Shown in pieces: positions 1-5,855 of a stretch of DNA of 6,057 nt. The DNA comes from Acidobacteriaceae bacterium (GTDB lineage Bacteria > Acidobacteriota > Terriglobia > Terriglobales > Acidobacteriaceae): contig PMTP01000025.1 in NCBI GenBank assembly GCA_003167305.1, forward strand, positions 1 through 6,057, given 5' to 3'. The notes beneath the pieces were generated by a model. It was not told where the DNA came from and ran no database searches. It saw only the letters and a program-made list of their open reading frames with translations. The position numbers and the translations under genes are program-made. Within the stretch, counting starts at the first letter, position 1. Every line of letters starts with the position of its first letter.

Positions 1-687
1 GAGGTGGACGCGGTCCCCGAGTACCTGGAGAAGACCTCCGCGCCCGCCTACTACGAGGCCGGCACGCCCGACGGCAGCCGCCCCGGCCGTCTGCGCATCG
101 ACACCTACAACGCCGCCAGCCGCAACTTGTATGCGGTGGAAGCCATCGCCTACCACGAAGGACTTCCCGGCCATCATCTGCAAATCTCTATCGCTCAAGA
201 ACTTACCGGCGTGCCCACCTTCCGCAAGCACCAGAGCTATACGGCTTACATCGAGGGATGGGGGCTGTACTCCGAGCTGCTGGGCAAGGACGTGGGCTTC
301 TACCAGGACCCCTACTCGGATTACGGGCGGCTGGAGGCCGACATCTGGCGGGCGATCCGGCTGGTGGTCGATACCGGCGTCCACTCGCAACACTGGAGCC
401 GCCAGCAGATGGTCGATTACTTCCACGAGCACTCGAATATTGACGAGACCAGCATCCAGGCCGAGGTGGACCGCTATATCGCGTGGCCCAGCCAGGCTCT
501 GGCCTACAAGATCGGGCAGCTCAAAATCCTGGAACTGCGCGAGCGGGCCAAGTCGGCTCTGGGCAATAACTTCGACCTGCGCGCCTTCCACGATCAGGTG
601 CTGGACACCGGCGCCCTGCCGCTGGACGTGCTGAGCGACCGCATCGATGCGTGGATCGCGCAGCAGAAAGCCGCCCCTCCGCAATAG
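1..687 (+). CDS. DUF885 family putative zinc metallohydrolase, C-terminal 228 residues (5' end outside window)
   Basis: The reading frame is open from the first base and ends at TAG 685-687, so the start lies outside the window. Counting from the first visible codon, the fragment shows HEGLPGHH at residues 52-59, EGWGLY at 85-90, DTGVH at 124-128 and PSQALAYKIG at 163-172. This order is that of the C-terminal half of DUF885 proteins, which are usually about 550-600 residues long. HExxxGHH plus the glutamate of EGW looks like a gluzincin-type zinc site, so a peptidase or other hydrolase activity is likely. The substrate is unknown to me. Family members are often exported or lipoproteins, but the signal peptide cannot be seen here. 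The gene converges with the cytochrome gene across an 860-bp gap. I see no clear hairpin-plus-T-run terminator directly after the stop. The family call is strong; the biochemical role is inferred. Confidence 0.9.
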   Translation, partial: EVDAVPEYLEKTSAPAYYEAGTPDGSRPGRLRIDTYNAASRNLYAVEAIAYHEGLPGHHLQISIAQELTGVPTFRKHQSYTAYIEGWGLYSELLGKDVGFYQDPYSDYGRLEADIWRAIRLVVDTGVHSQHWSRQQMVDYFHEHSNIDETSIQAEVDRYIAWPSQALAYKIGQLKILELRERAKSALGNNFDLRAFHDQVLDTGALPLDVLSDRIDAWIAQQKAAPPQ

Positions 688-907
688 GCTGGCGGGAAGT
701 CTTCCGAGCCCCGGCAATCCCTTTTGCGAATTGCGCGCATTTGTGTTTTCGTATGGACCTGCAGGCCTACAATAAACGGCGTTTTGCCCGGTTATAAGGC
801 TACGAAATGAAGAAGGCATCTCCGCAAGTCAAAAATGTCCGCATAGAATAGGAGAGATTTTGCAGGAATGTCCGTTTATAGATCAACCAAAACATTGAAA
901 TATGGCT

Positions 908-955
908 GTTTTTGCTCGTTTTTAGGCTGTTTTTGGCACGTTTTTGGTCGTTTTT
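908..955. repeat. Helically phased T5 (A5) tracts, predicted curved DNA
   Basis: GTTTTT begins at 908, 918, 929, 940 and 950, giving spacings of 10, 11, 11 and 10 bp (mean 10.5, one helical turn). The intervening 4-5 bases are GC-rich and semi-conserved (ggct, gctc, ggct, gcac, gtc). A weaker continuation occurs at 973 (GTTTT) and 983 (GTTT). In-phase A-tracts are the classic cause of intrinsic DNA bending, so a strong local curve is expected. Function is unknown; candidates are a nucleoid-protein site, a recombination or insertion hotspot, or a diverged tandem repeat. Confidence 0.65.
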
Positions 956-1016
956 AGCGCGAAATCGGAGCTGTTTTGGCTGCGTTTCGATCCGGGAATA
1001 GGGGACGTTGCTCGGA

Positions 1017-1064
1017 TGGCCGGTTGTCCCAGGTCTCTCAATCGAGACCTGGGGCGCCCGGCCA
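1017..1064 (+). other. 48-nt near-perfect hairpin (structured RNA or repeat palindrome)
   Basis: A perfect 10-bp stem, CCCAGGTCTC at 1028-1037 with GAGACCTGGG at 1044-1053, encloses the loop TCAATC. It extends through U1027-G1054, G1026-C1055 and U1025-G1056 to one mismatch (1024/1057), and then to a 7-bp stem TGGCCGG (1017-1023) with CCGGCCA (1058-1064). RNA from the + strand pairs at 20 of 21 positions. RNA from the - strand loses the two wobble pairs. No U-run follows, so it is not a textbook terminator. Confidence 0.55.
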
Positions 1065-1488
1065 ACCAACATTCAGATTTGGAATCGGCTGTAAACATCG
1101 GTGAACACTTGCCGACATTTGAGGACCTATCTATCTTCAATGAGCCCATAGGCGATTTCGCGTCAATTGAGCCTTAGTACCGGCCGGCGGCCGGGGCAAA
1201 GTGGAGACGAACTCGTAGCGGGGAGTTTCTTGGAAGACAATGTATAAAGCATATGATGGAATTGAACAAAGCGAGACCTACAGCATTTTCACTTCTGCTC
1301 ATTACAGAAACCATGCTGCTGAGTGCTTTTTCCCCAAGAAAAAGCCACCATGTATGTCGATGCAATGGCTACATATGAAGAGAAAATGCTCTTGGGTACT
1401 CCGATTCAATGACTTTTCGAGATATGGGGCCACGCGATGACTTTGAAGCGAGTTTTCTCGCAGCAGCCATGCCCCGCCGATTCCGCCT

Positions 1489-1522
1489 GGCTGATGGCGG
1501 GACCGAAGCCCCGGGATCAGCC
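1489..1522 (-). terminator. UUCG-capped hairpin downstream of the cytochrome gene (possible terminator or 3' stabiliser)
   Basis: On the - strand this reads GGCUGAU, a 2x2 CC/CC mismatch, CGGGGC, UUCG, GUCCCG, then AUCAGCC. That is a 7-bp outer stem, a 6-bp inner stem with one G-U pair, and a C(UUCG)G tetraloop. It begins 26 nt after the cytochrome stop codon. The + strand version has an A/C mismatch in place of the G-U pair, so the fold favours cytochrome mRNA. There is no downstream U-tract, so protection of the 3' end or Rho-assisted termination fits better than intrinsic termination. Confidence 0.45.
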
Positions 1523-1548
1523 TTGAAGGTGAGTTTGCAGACAGTTTT

Positions 1549-2970
1549 TTACAGAGCGCGCATAAAGGCCACAAGATCCTTCTTCTCCTGGTCGGTCAGC
1601 TTGGTGCCCAAAACCAGATTGAAGTACTCCACCGTGTCATCCAGGGTCAGCAACCGTCCATCGTGCATGTAGGGCGGCGTGTCCTTGATGCCACGCAGCG
1701 GGAAGGTCTTGATCGCGCCGTCGTGGGCCATCATCATGCCGTTCTCCATGTGCTGTTTGTAGAAACGTTCCGCATGCAGATCGTGCATCGTGTTGTCGGT
1801 ATAGTACGGGGTTGAATGGCAGCTTGCGCACTGTCCCTTGCCGAAAAAGACATCTTGCCCACGCAATTCGGCTGCGGTCGCCTTGGTGGGATCGAGTTTG
1901 CCGTCCCATCCAAACTTGGGTGCCGGAGGAAAGTCGAGAATATCCTCAAATTCCGCCATGGAATGCACCTGGCTTCCACGCTCAAGCGGATTTACACCCT
2001 TCTTCGCCGCTATCACCTGGTCGCCGTCAAAGTAGGCGGCTCTCTGTTCGAACTCCGTAAAGTCCTCAATCGTCTTCAAGGCCCTCTGCGAACCGAAGAG
2101 GCGCTGAATGTTCACGCCGCGCAGGGCCGGCGTCTCGATGCGATGTCGAAACTCTTGTGGCCGTATATCTCCGACCAGATGGAAGGCGCCATTGGTGCCG
2201 CCATTCGCATGGCAGTCAAAGCATGTAACCCCGCGGCTCGGCTTCTCCGAGCGCCGGTCGACCGTCTCATTGAACTGCTGCTGCGCAAACGGAGTCAGCA
2301 ATAGCCGCAAGCCTTCAAGCTGCTTCGGGTTTAGAATGCCGCTGAACAATTCGTAGTAATTGCTCATGGTGACCAACTGCCCCTGAGACACGTCACCAAG
2401 GTCCGGCCGCGTCGTCAGGTACATTGCCGGAGGAAATTCCGGCAGAAAACGCTCCGGAATGTCGAAGTCCAGATCGAAGCGCGTCAGGTCGCGATTCTCC
2501 TGCTTCAGCATCTCCTGAATTTCCTGTGCGGGAAATACCATGCCGCCCTCGGGATGATTGGCATGGGGCAGCGGCAGAAAGCCCTTCGGGAATAGGTCCT
2601 TGTTGCGAATCTCATCGGATGTCATCCTGGCAAGCGCGTCCCACGTCACACCGGCCGGCAGTATCACTCGTACGCCTTCCTGAACAGGCTTGGTACGATC
2701 CATGACCGCATCCTTCGACGGGCGGTCTCTCAGATCGTAGCGCTCCTGTAGCAGATCCATCTGCCGCTTCATGATCCCTGCTTTCGCTGCGGCCATGCGG
2801 TCATGCACCGCAGCGAAGCTCTCCTTGTCATCCACAGGCATATAGCTGTTCTTGACTGGTTGCGCTTCCTGGCCCGCAGCCGAGAATACGCAGTTGCCCA
2901 AGAGGCATATGCCGACGATACCGAAGCTCAACACTCCAGTAACTACTCCCAAGCGCTTGAAATCGCTCAT
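1549..2970 (-). CDS. Exported diheme cytochrome c, cytochrome c peroxidase/MauG-like
   Basis: The protein has 473 residues. ATG at 2970-2968 is preceded by a strong GAGGAGAG ribosome site (complement of 2973-2980), which fixes the start. Residues 1-33 form a signal peptide (basic start, hydrophobic 8-29, likely cleavage near FSAAG), so it acts outside the cytoplasmic membrane. Two covalent heme sites are visible: CFDCH 250-254 and CASCH 381-385. The C-terminal part (GQDVFFGKGQCASCH, then PLRGIKDTPPYMHDGRL at 425-440 and a helix at 442-473) matches the heme domain of diheme peroxidase/MauG proteins. Residues about 45-215 precede the first heme and I do not recognise a domain there. Likely roles are periplasmic electron transfer or peroxide or substrate oxidation. 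The natural substrate is unknown. It appears to be a single-gene unit: the neighbours run towards it at its 3' end and away from it at its 5' end. I found no confident promoter. Confidence 0.88.
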   Translation of the reverse strand: MSDFKRLGVVTGVLSFGIVGICLLGNCVFSAAGQEAQPVKNSYMPVDDKESFAAVHDRMAAAKAGIMKRQMDLLQERYDLRDRPSKDAVMDRTKPVQEGVRVILPAGVTWDALARMTSDEIRNKDLFPKGFLPLPHANHPEGGMVFPAQEIQEMLKQENRDLTRFDLDFDIPERFLPEFPPAMYLTTRPDLGDVSQGQLVTMSNYYELFSGILNPKQLEGLRLLLTPFAQQQFNETVDRRSEKPSRGVTCFDCHANGGTNGAFHLVGDIRPQEFRHRIETPALRGVNIQRLFGSQRALKTIEDFTEFEQRAAYFDGDQVIAAKKGVNPLERGSQVHSMAEFEDILDFPPAPKFGWDGKLDPTKATAAELRGQDVFFGKGQCASCHSTPYYTDNTMHDLHAERFYKQHMENGMMMAHDGAIKTFPLRGIKDTPPYMHDGRLLTLDDTVEYFNLVLGTKLTDQEKKDLVAFMRAL

Positions 2971-2980
2971 CGCTCTCCTC

Positions 2981-3314
2981 TATTTTCGGTTCTGAATTGT
3001 CACGCACCAACTGCATTGTGTTCTGAATGCGGTATCGTATATCTCCCCAACCAAATTCGTCTGCTCAAAACTATACGTAAAATCAATTGCTTCATAGAAG
3101 AAGCAAGTCCACAGTTAAGCCTCCAGAAGCGTAAACTTCACCCGTTCCATCCCCGTGGGTCGACAGGGCCGGTGAAGAACTCAGTTGGTGCCAACAGCTC
3201 ATAGCGCTCATTAAACACAGGTTAAACAGTGATCTGCGGTTTAGTCCCATAAACGCCATTGTCGCCTCGGCTTACGCGAATCGCCTCATGGACTTAATCC
3301 AGCATCTTCACTGG
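2981..3314. promoter_or_regulatory. Upstream region of the cytochrome gene, no firm site
   Basis: This is the AT-richer left part of the divergent gap between the cytochrome (-) and protease (+) genes. On the - strand TTGAGC (complement of 3063-3068) and TATACGAT (complement of 3034-3041) look promoter-like, but their spacing is too wide for a normal sigma-70 promoter. Small repeats are present: TTAAACA at 3211-3217 and 3222-3228 (11 bp apart), GTTGG-TG-CCAAC at 3184-3195, and CTTCACC 3136-3142 with GGTGAAG 3171-3177. None matches a regulator site I can name. No gene is visible. Confidence 0.3.
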
Positions 3315-3353
3315 CCCTGAGCGCGACTTCGTCGCGCTGGCTGATTTTCAGGG
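3315..3353. repeat. Nested palindromic hairpin
   Basis: The outer arms CCCTGA (3315-3320) and TCAGGG (3348-3353) enclose an inner perfect 8-bp stem AGCGCGAC (3320-3327), loop TTC, GTCGCGCT (3331-3338). The arms share base 3320, so the two stems abut. It is the first unit of the repeat mosaic running to 3570 and is probably a copy of a dispersed intergenic palindrome. Confidence 0.5.
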
Positions 3354-3371
3354 ATGGGTGGATGGGCTTTT

Positions 3372-3391
3372 GCCGGGGTTGAAACCCCGGC
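3372..3391. repeat. GCCGGGGT-TGAA-ACCCCGGC hairpin, dispersed intergenic repeat
   Basis: A perfect 8-bp stem with a TGAA loop. The sequence and its right flank (cctaccgggctgtggc) match a palindrome I recall as common between genes in Acidobacteriota. The repeat status is from memory; the hairpin itself is directly visible. Confidence 0.6.
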
Positions 3392-3435
3392 CTACCGGGC
3401 TGTGGCCTCTCAGTGCGACGAAAAGCAACCGCAGG

Positions 3436-3570
3436 TCCTTCGACTCCGCTGCGCTCCGCTGAGGATGACAGGTTTAAGAGAGTCTCTAAAAACAACCTCA
3501 GGTTCCCTTCGACGTTGCTCAGGGCAGGCTATCGACTCCCTTCGCTGCGCTTCGGTCGCTCAGGATGACA
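3436..3570. repeat. Cluster of three related REP-like palindromic units
   Basis: Three related units lie in a row. Unit A (3436-3470) starts TCCTTCGACTCCGCTGCGC and ends GAGGATGACA. Unit B (3505-3530) starts CCCTTCGACGTTGCTCAGGG and ends CAGGCT. Unit C (3533-3570) carries CCCTTCGCTGCGCTTCGG and ends CTCAGGATGACA. They share a CCTTCG(AC) head, an internal GCTGCGCT or GCTCAGG core and, in A and C, the tail AGGATGACA. This pattern is widespread as extragenic palindromes in several phyla, including Acidobacteriota. They lie 74 bp upstream of the protease start, where they could affect transcript stability or gyrase binding, but no role can be read from sequence. Confidence 0.65.
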
Positions 3571-3643
3571 GCGAGGGCGGGGTGCCCGGAATTTCTGGTC
3601 CTGCTGATCGCCCGTTGCACTCCGGATGGAGTAAGCTACAGCC

Positions 3644-4588
3644 ATGCCATCCCTGAATCAAGGTTCCATCCATCTCTGCCGCATTGCGGGAGTTGATTTA
3701 TTTCTGCATTGGTCCTGGTTTCTCGTGGCGGCCATTGAAATCGAGAACCGAAAAGGCCGGTACTCCTCGATTGCCTGGAATGTACTGGAGTATCTAGCGC
3801 TGTTCCTGATTGTGCTGATGCATGAGTTTGGGCACGCGATGGCCTGCCGGCAAGTGGGTGGGACGGCCAACCGGATCATGCTATGGCCCCTGGGCGGGGT
3901 AGCGTATGTGGATCCGCCACAACGGCCGGGCGCTACGCTGTGGAGCATCGCGGCGGGGCCGCTCGTGAACGTGGCGCTCCTGCCTCCGCTGATCGGGGCG
4001 TTCATGATCTGCCGGTTGCTGGGATGGCCGCAGTCGATGCACGACGCCTATGTCTTTGTACGGTCGGTGATGGCGATTAACATCGGTCTGCTGGTCTTCA
4101 ACATCCTGCCCATCTACCCCCTGGATGGCGGGCAGATTCTTCGCTCACTGCTGTGGTTTCCGCTGGGACGCGCGCGCAGCCTGATGGTGGCGACGGTTCT
4201 TGGGATGGTAGGCATCGTCGGGTTCTTCGGCCTGGCCGTCTTTTCCCATTCCTTCTGGATTGGGGCGATTGCCGTCTTCATGCTGATGAATTGCTGGGGC
4301 GGGCTGCGACACGCGCAGGTGCTGCTGAAACTGGCAAGATTGCCACGCCGCAAAGGGTTCGCCTGTCCAAGCTGCCGGACGGCGCCGCTGCTGGGAGAAA
4401 AATGGAGGTGCGGGACGTGTGGACAGCCCTTCGACACCTTCCTGACCCTAGGCGTTTGTCCGCACTGCGGGGCGCAGCATCCCAAGACGATATGCGGAGA
4501 CTGCGGCAAATGGCATCCCATCAATGAATGGATTGATCAAGCCGTAGCGGGCCATGGCGTAGTGAACGGCGGTTTTCCGGCAAATTAG
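3644..4588 (+). CDS. Site-2 protease family (M50B) membrane metalloprotease with two C-terminal zinc ribbons
   Basis: The 314-residue protein begins at ATG 3644, with GGAG at 3628-3631 as a moderate, rather distant ribosome site. Motifs in order: HWSW at 22-25 in the first membrane segment, the zinc motif HEFGH at 60-64 with catalytic E61, PLGGVAYV at 82-89, GPLVNV at 105-110, and NILPIYPLDGG at 153-163 with the third zinc ligand D161. Hydrophobic segments lie near 17-33, 47-66, 99-123, 136-157, 181-200 and 203-219. These are the hallmarks of intramembrane proteases such as SpoIVFB and RseP, which cut membrane-bound regulators. Instead of a CBS or PDZ domain, the tail has eight cysteines in CxxC pairs (241/244, 256/259, 272/275, 284/287), forming two likely cytosolic zinc ribbons. 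Its target is unknown. It ends in TAG, which overlaps the inverted-repeat element by 3 bp. Confidence 0.92.
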   Translation: MPSLNQGSIHLCRIAGVDLFLHWSWFLVAAIEIENRKGRYSSIAWNVLEYLALFLIVLMHEFGHAMACRQVGGTANRIMLWPLGGVAYVDPPQRPGATLWSIAAGPLVNVALLPPLIGAFMICRLLGWPQSMHDAYVFVRSVMAINIGLLVFNILPIYPLDGGQILRSLLWFPLGRARSLMVATVLGMVGIVGFFGLAVFSHSFWIGAIAVFMLMNCWGGLRHAQVLLKLARLPRRKGFACPSCRTAPLLGEKWRCGTCGQPFDTFLTLGVCPHCGAQHPKTICGDCGKWHPINEWIDQAVAGHGVVNGGFPAN

Positions 4589-4701
4589 AGCAAAACCACA
4601 ATTTTCATGCCCATAACAGCCTCATCAATGGTGTTGATTTCTTAAGGAATTCAATACTTTAGAGTCGTGGCCTTGGGTACACCTATTGTGGTTTTGCTCT
4701 A
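4586..4701. mobile_element. Putative MITE: 116-bp element with perfect 17-bp terminal inverted repeats and TA ends
   Basis: TAGAGCAAAACCACAAT (4586-4602) and its exact reverse complement (4685-4701) enclose 82 bp without a gene. The outermost TA on both sides fits a duplicated TA target, as made by IS630/Tc1-mariner transposases, leaving 15-bp terminal repeats that start GAGCAAAACC. The interior is AT-richer than the flanking genes and has a minor palindrome (ATCAA 4624-4628, TTGAT 4634-4638). No transposase is present, so it would have to be moved in trans. Alternatives are a long hairpin acting as a two-way terminator between the convergent genes at 4588 and 4756, or an uncatalogued extragenic repeat. 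Confidence 0.55.
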
Positions 4702-4755
4702 GCGACAGCTTTGCCGACTCCATGCAATTGGCTCCACTCACCTGAATGCAGCGCG

Positions 4756-5694
4756 TCAATGGGCCAATAGATTTTCGTTGCCGAGGATGCGGTAGAGGGT
4801 GGAACGGCTGATGCAGAGCTGGCGGGCGGCGCGGAGCTTGTTGCCGCGGTTCAGGTCGAGGACGTATTGCACATGATGCTGGACGACGGCGTCGAGATTG
4901 AGGCTGTCGGGGCGCATCATGGACTGCTGCATATCCTGAGAGGTTTCCAAGCCGCTGGGCACGGCCAGGTCGTCGGGGCGGATGACGCCGTTGACGGCTT
5001 CGAGGAGCGCTGTTTCGAGGACGGCGGCCAGCTCGCGGACGTTTCCGGGCCAGTTGTGCTGCAAGAGGCGGGCGAGGGAGCCGGGGCCAAGAACCACAGG
5101 GCGCTGCTGATAGAGGCGGCAGATACGGTCGAGCAGCGACTGGGCGAGGACGGAGATGTCTTCGCGGCGCTGGCGGAGCGGGGAAATGGCGAATCGGACG
5201 GCGGTGAGGCGGAAGGCCAGATCGGGGAGCAAAAGGCCCTGCGCGGCCATCTGTCGCAGTGAGGTCTGTGAGGAGGCGATCAGCACGAAGCGGCCCGGCG
5301 GACGGTCCTGGAGCGATTTGAGGACGCTGAGCAGCAAACCCTGACCGGGAGGCGCGAGCAGGTCCACACGATCGAGATAGGTGCAGCCGGCGAGGGTTGC
5401 GGGATCGTCGTCGGAGACCAGCCACTCGCGGGCGTCGCGGCGCTGGAAGGTGGTGGAGGCCAGCGGAGAGCGGCTGAAGAGATAGCGGGCCAGGGTATGC
5501 TTGCCCGTGCCGTGTTCGCCCTCGATGGCCGCCACTTGCACGTGGGGCGCAGCCATCTCGGCCTGCATCAGCAACTTGCGCCAGGCCGCGCTGACTCCCA
5601 CCGGCCGGGCTTCCGAGGGTGATTCCACTTCCACCAGGGTCAGGCGGGAGGCCGAGGTCTGGGGCACGGGCTGGTACTGAACGGCGCTGTACAT
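4756..5694 (-). CDS. Degenerate sigma-54 enhancer-binding-protein-like AAA+ regulator with Fis-type HTH
   Basis: I place the start at ATG 5694, giving 312 residues. The frame stays open to 5940, but those extra 82 residues read through the gap repeats and look non-coding. TTG at 5703 with GAGG just upstream is a possible alternative start. Domains: Walker A GEHGTGKH (59-66), Walker B GCTYLDRVD (103-111), a sensor I-like strand FVLIASSQ (136-143), DLAFRL (158-163) with a retained arginine, PLRQRREDI (172-180), sensor II WPGNVREL (215-222), and a C-terminal Fis-type helix-turn-helix (about 264-304, NKLRAARQLCISRSTLYRIL). This order matches NtrC-type activators. However, GAFTGA is absent, Walker A to B is about 20 residues shorter than usual, and the Walker B glutamate is arginine. 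There is no receiver or sensor domain. It probably binds DNA, but sigma-54 activation is doubtful. It follows an ABC transporter gene on the same strand. Confidence 0.82.
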   Translation of the reverse strand: MYSAVQYQPVPQTSASRLTLVEVESPSEARPVGVSAAWRKLLMQAEMAAPHVQVAAIEGEHGTGKHTLARYLFSRSPLASTTFQRRDAREWLVSDDDPATLAGCTYLDRVDLLAPPGQGLLLSVLKSLQDRPPGRFVLIASSQTSLRQMAAQGLLLPDLAFRLTAVRFAISPLRQRREDISVLAQSLLDRICRLYQQRPVVLGPGSLARLLQHNWPGNVRELAAVLETALLEAVNGVIRPDDLAVPSGLETSQDMQQSMMRPDSLNLDAVVQHHVQYVLDLNRGNKLRAARQLCISRSTLYRILGNENLLAH

Positions 5695-5809
5695 GGCTCT
5701 CAACGTGCCTCGTCTCCATGGCCCAAACGACAAATCCCAGGCCACCATTGGTTTCATCGGCACGCGGGGAAAAAACATGAACAGTAAAGTCTTGGAATCT
5801 TTCCGGTTC

Positions 5810-5827
5810 GGGCGGGGGGGATATGGG
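5810..5827 (+). other. G-quadruplex motif upstream of the AAA+ regulator
   Basis: GGG-C-GGG-G-GGG-ATAT-GGG: four G3 runs with loops of 1, 1 and 4 nt, built on a run of seven Gs at 5814-5820. It meets the standard G3N1-7 pattern. The G-rich strand is the template strand for the regulator, 116-133 bp upstream of its proposed start, so folding would occur in DNA rather than in that mRNA. Confidence 0.5.
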
Positions 5828-5855
5828 CTTTGCTCGGCATCCCACCCTAAATCAC

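Larger units (their letters stand above)
688..1548. other. Long convergent intergenic region without a convincing gene
   Basis: This 861-bp gap lies between the 3' ends of two convergent genes. Open frames here are short, lack ribosome binding sites and resemble no family I know. It is clearly AT-richer than the flanking genes over about 800-960 and 1230-1430. Besides the elements listed separately (908-955, 1017-1064, 1489-1522) it holds a small GC-rich hairpin at 1180-1194 (CCGGCC, loop GGC, GGCCGG). A 41-codon frame at 1253-1378 (+) starts with two ATGs and has a hydrophobic middle, but no good ribosome site. The size and structure suggest accumulated repeat or relic DNA rather than a regulatory region, since no gene starts inside it. 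Confidence 0.6.

Noticed and set aside
934..948. A perfect TGGCACG (-24 half of a sigma-54 promoter) within the T-tract array
   Set aside because: The -12 position reads GGT rather than GC, and no gene lies downstream on the + strand. The match is likely a by-product of the repeat unit.
800..1072. A 90-codon - strand frame with Lys/Asn-rich repeats (AKNDQKRAKN)
   Set aside because: The repeats are just the translated phased T-tract array and the rest reads through the hairpin. No ribosome site or domain is visible.
944..1177. A 77-codon + strand frame with a fairly protein-like C-terminal half
   Set aside because: It starts with TTG inside the phased T-tracts, has no ribosome site, runs through the large hairpin and resembles no family.
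1253..1378. A 41-codon + strand small ORF beginning MMELNKARPT with a hydrophobic middle
   Set aside because: No convincing ribosome site or promoter and no recognised family. Its length is within chance expectation for this AT-richer stretch.
2803..3204. A 133-codon + strand frame overlapping the 5' end of the cytochrome gene
   Set aside because: It is antisense to the signal-peptide end of a well-supported gene and has no domain or ribosome site.
3286..3495. A 69-codon - strand frame in the repeat mosaic
   Set aside because: It consists of translated palindromic repeats, of the kind often mis-annotated as hypothetical proteins.
4625..5845. A 406-codon open frame on the - strand overlapping the AAA+ regulator
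   Set aside because: It is extremely Pro/Arg-rich with no domain. The overlapping frame has Walker A, Walker B, WPGNVREL and a Fis helix-turn-helix. High GC keeps the shadow frame open.
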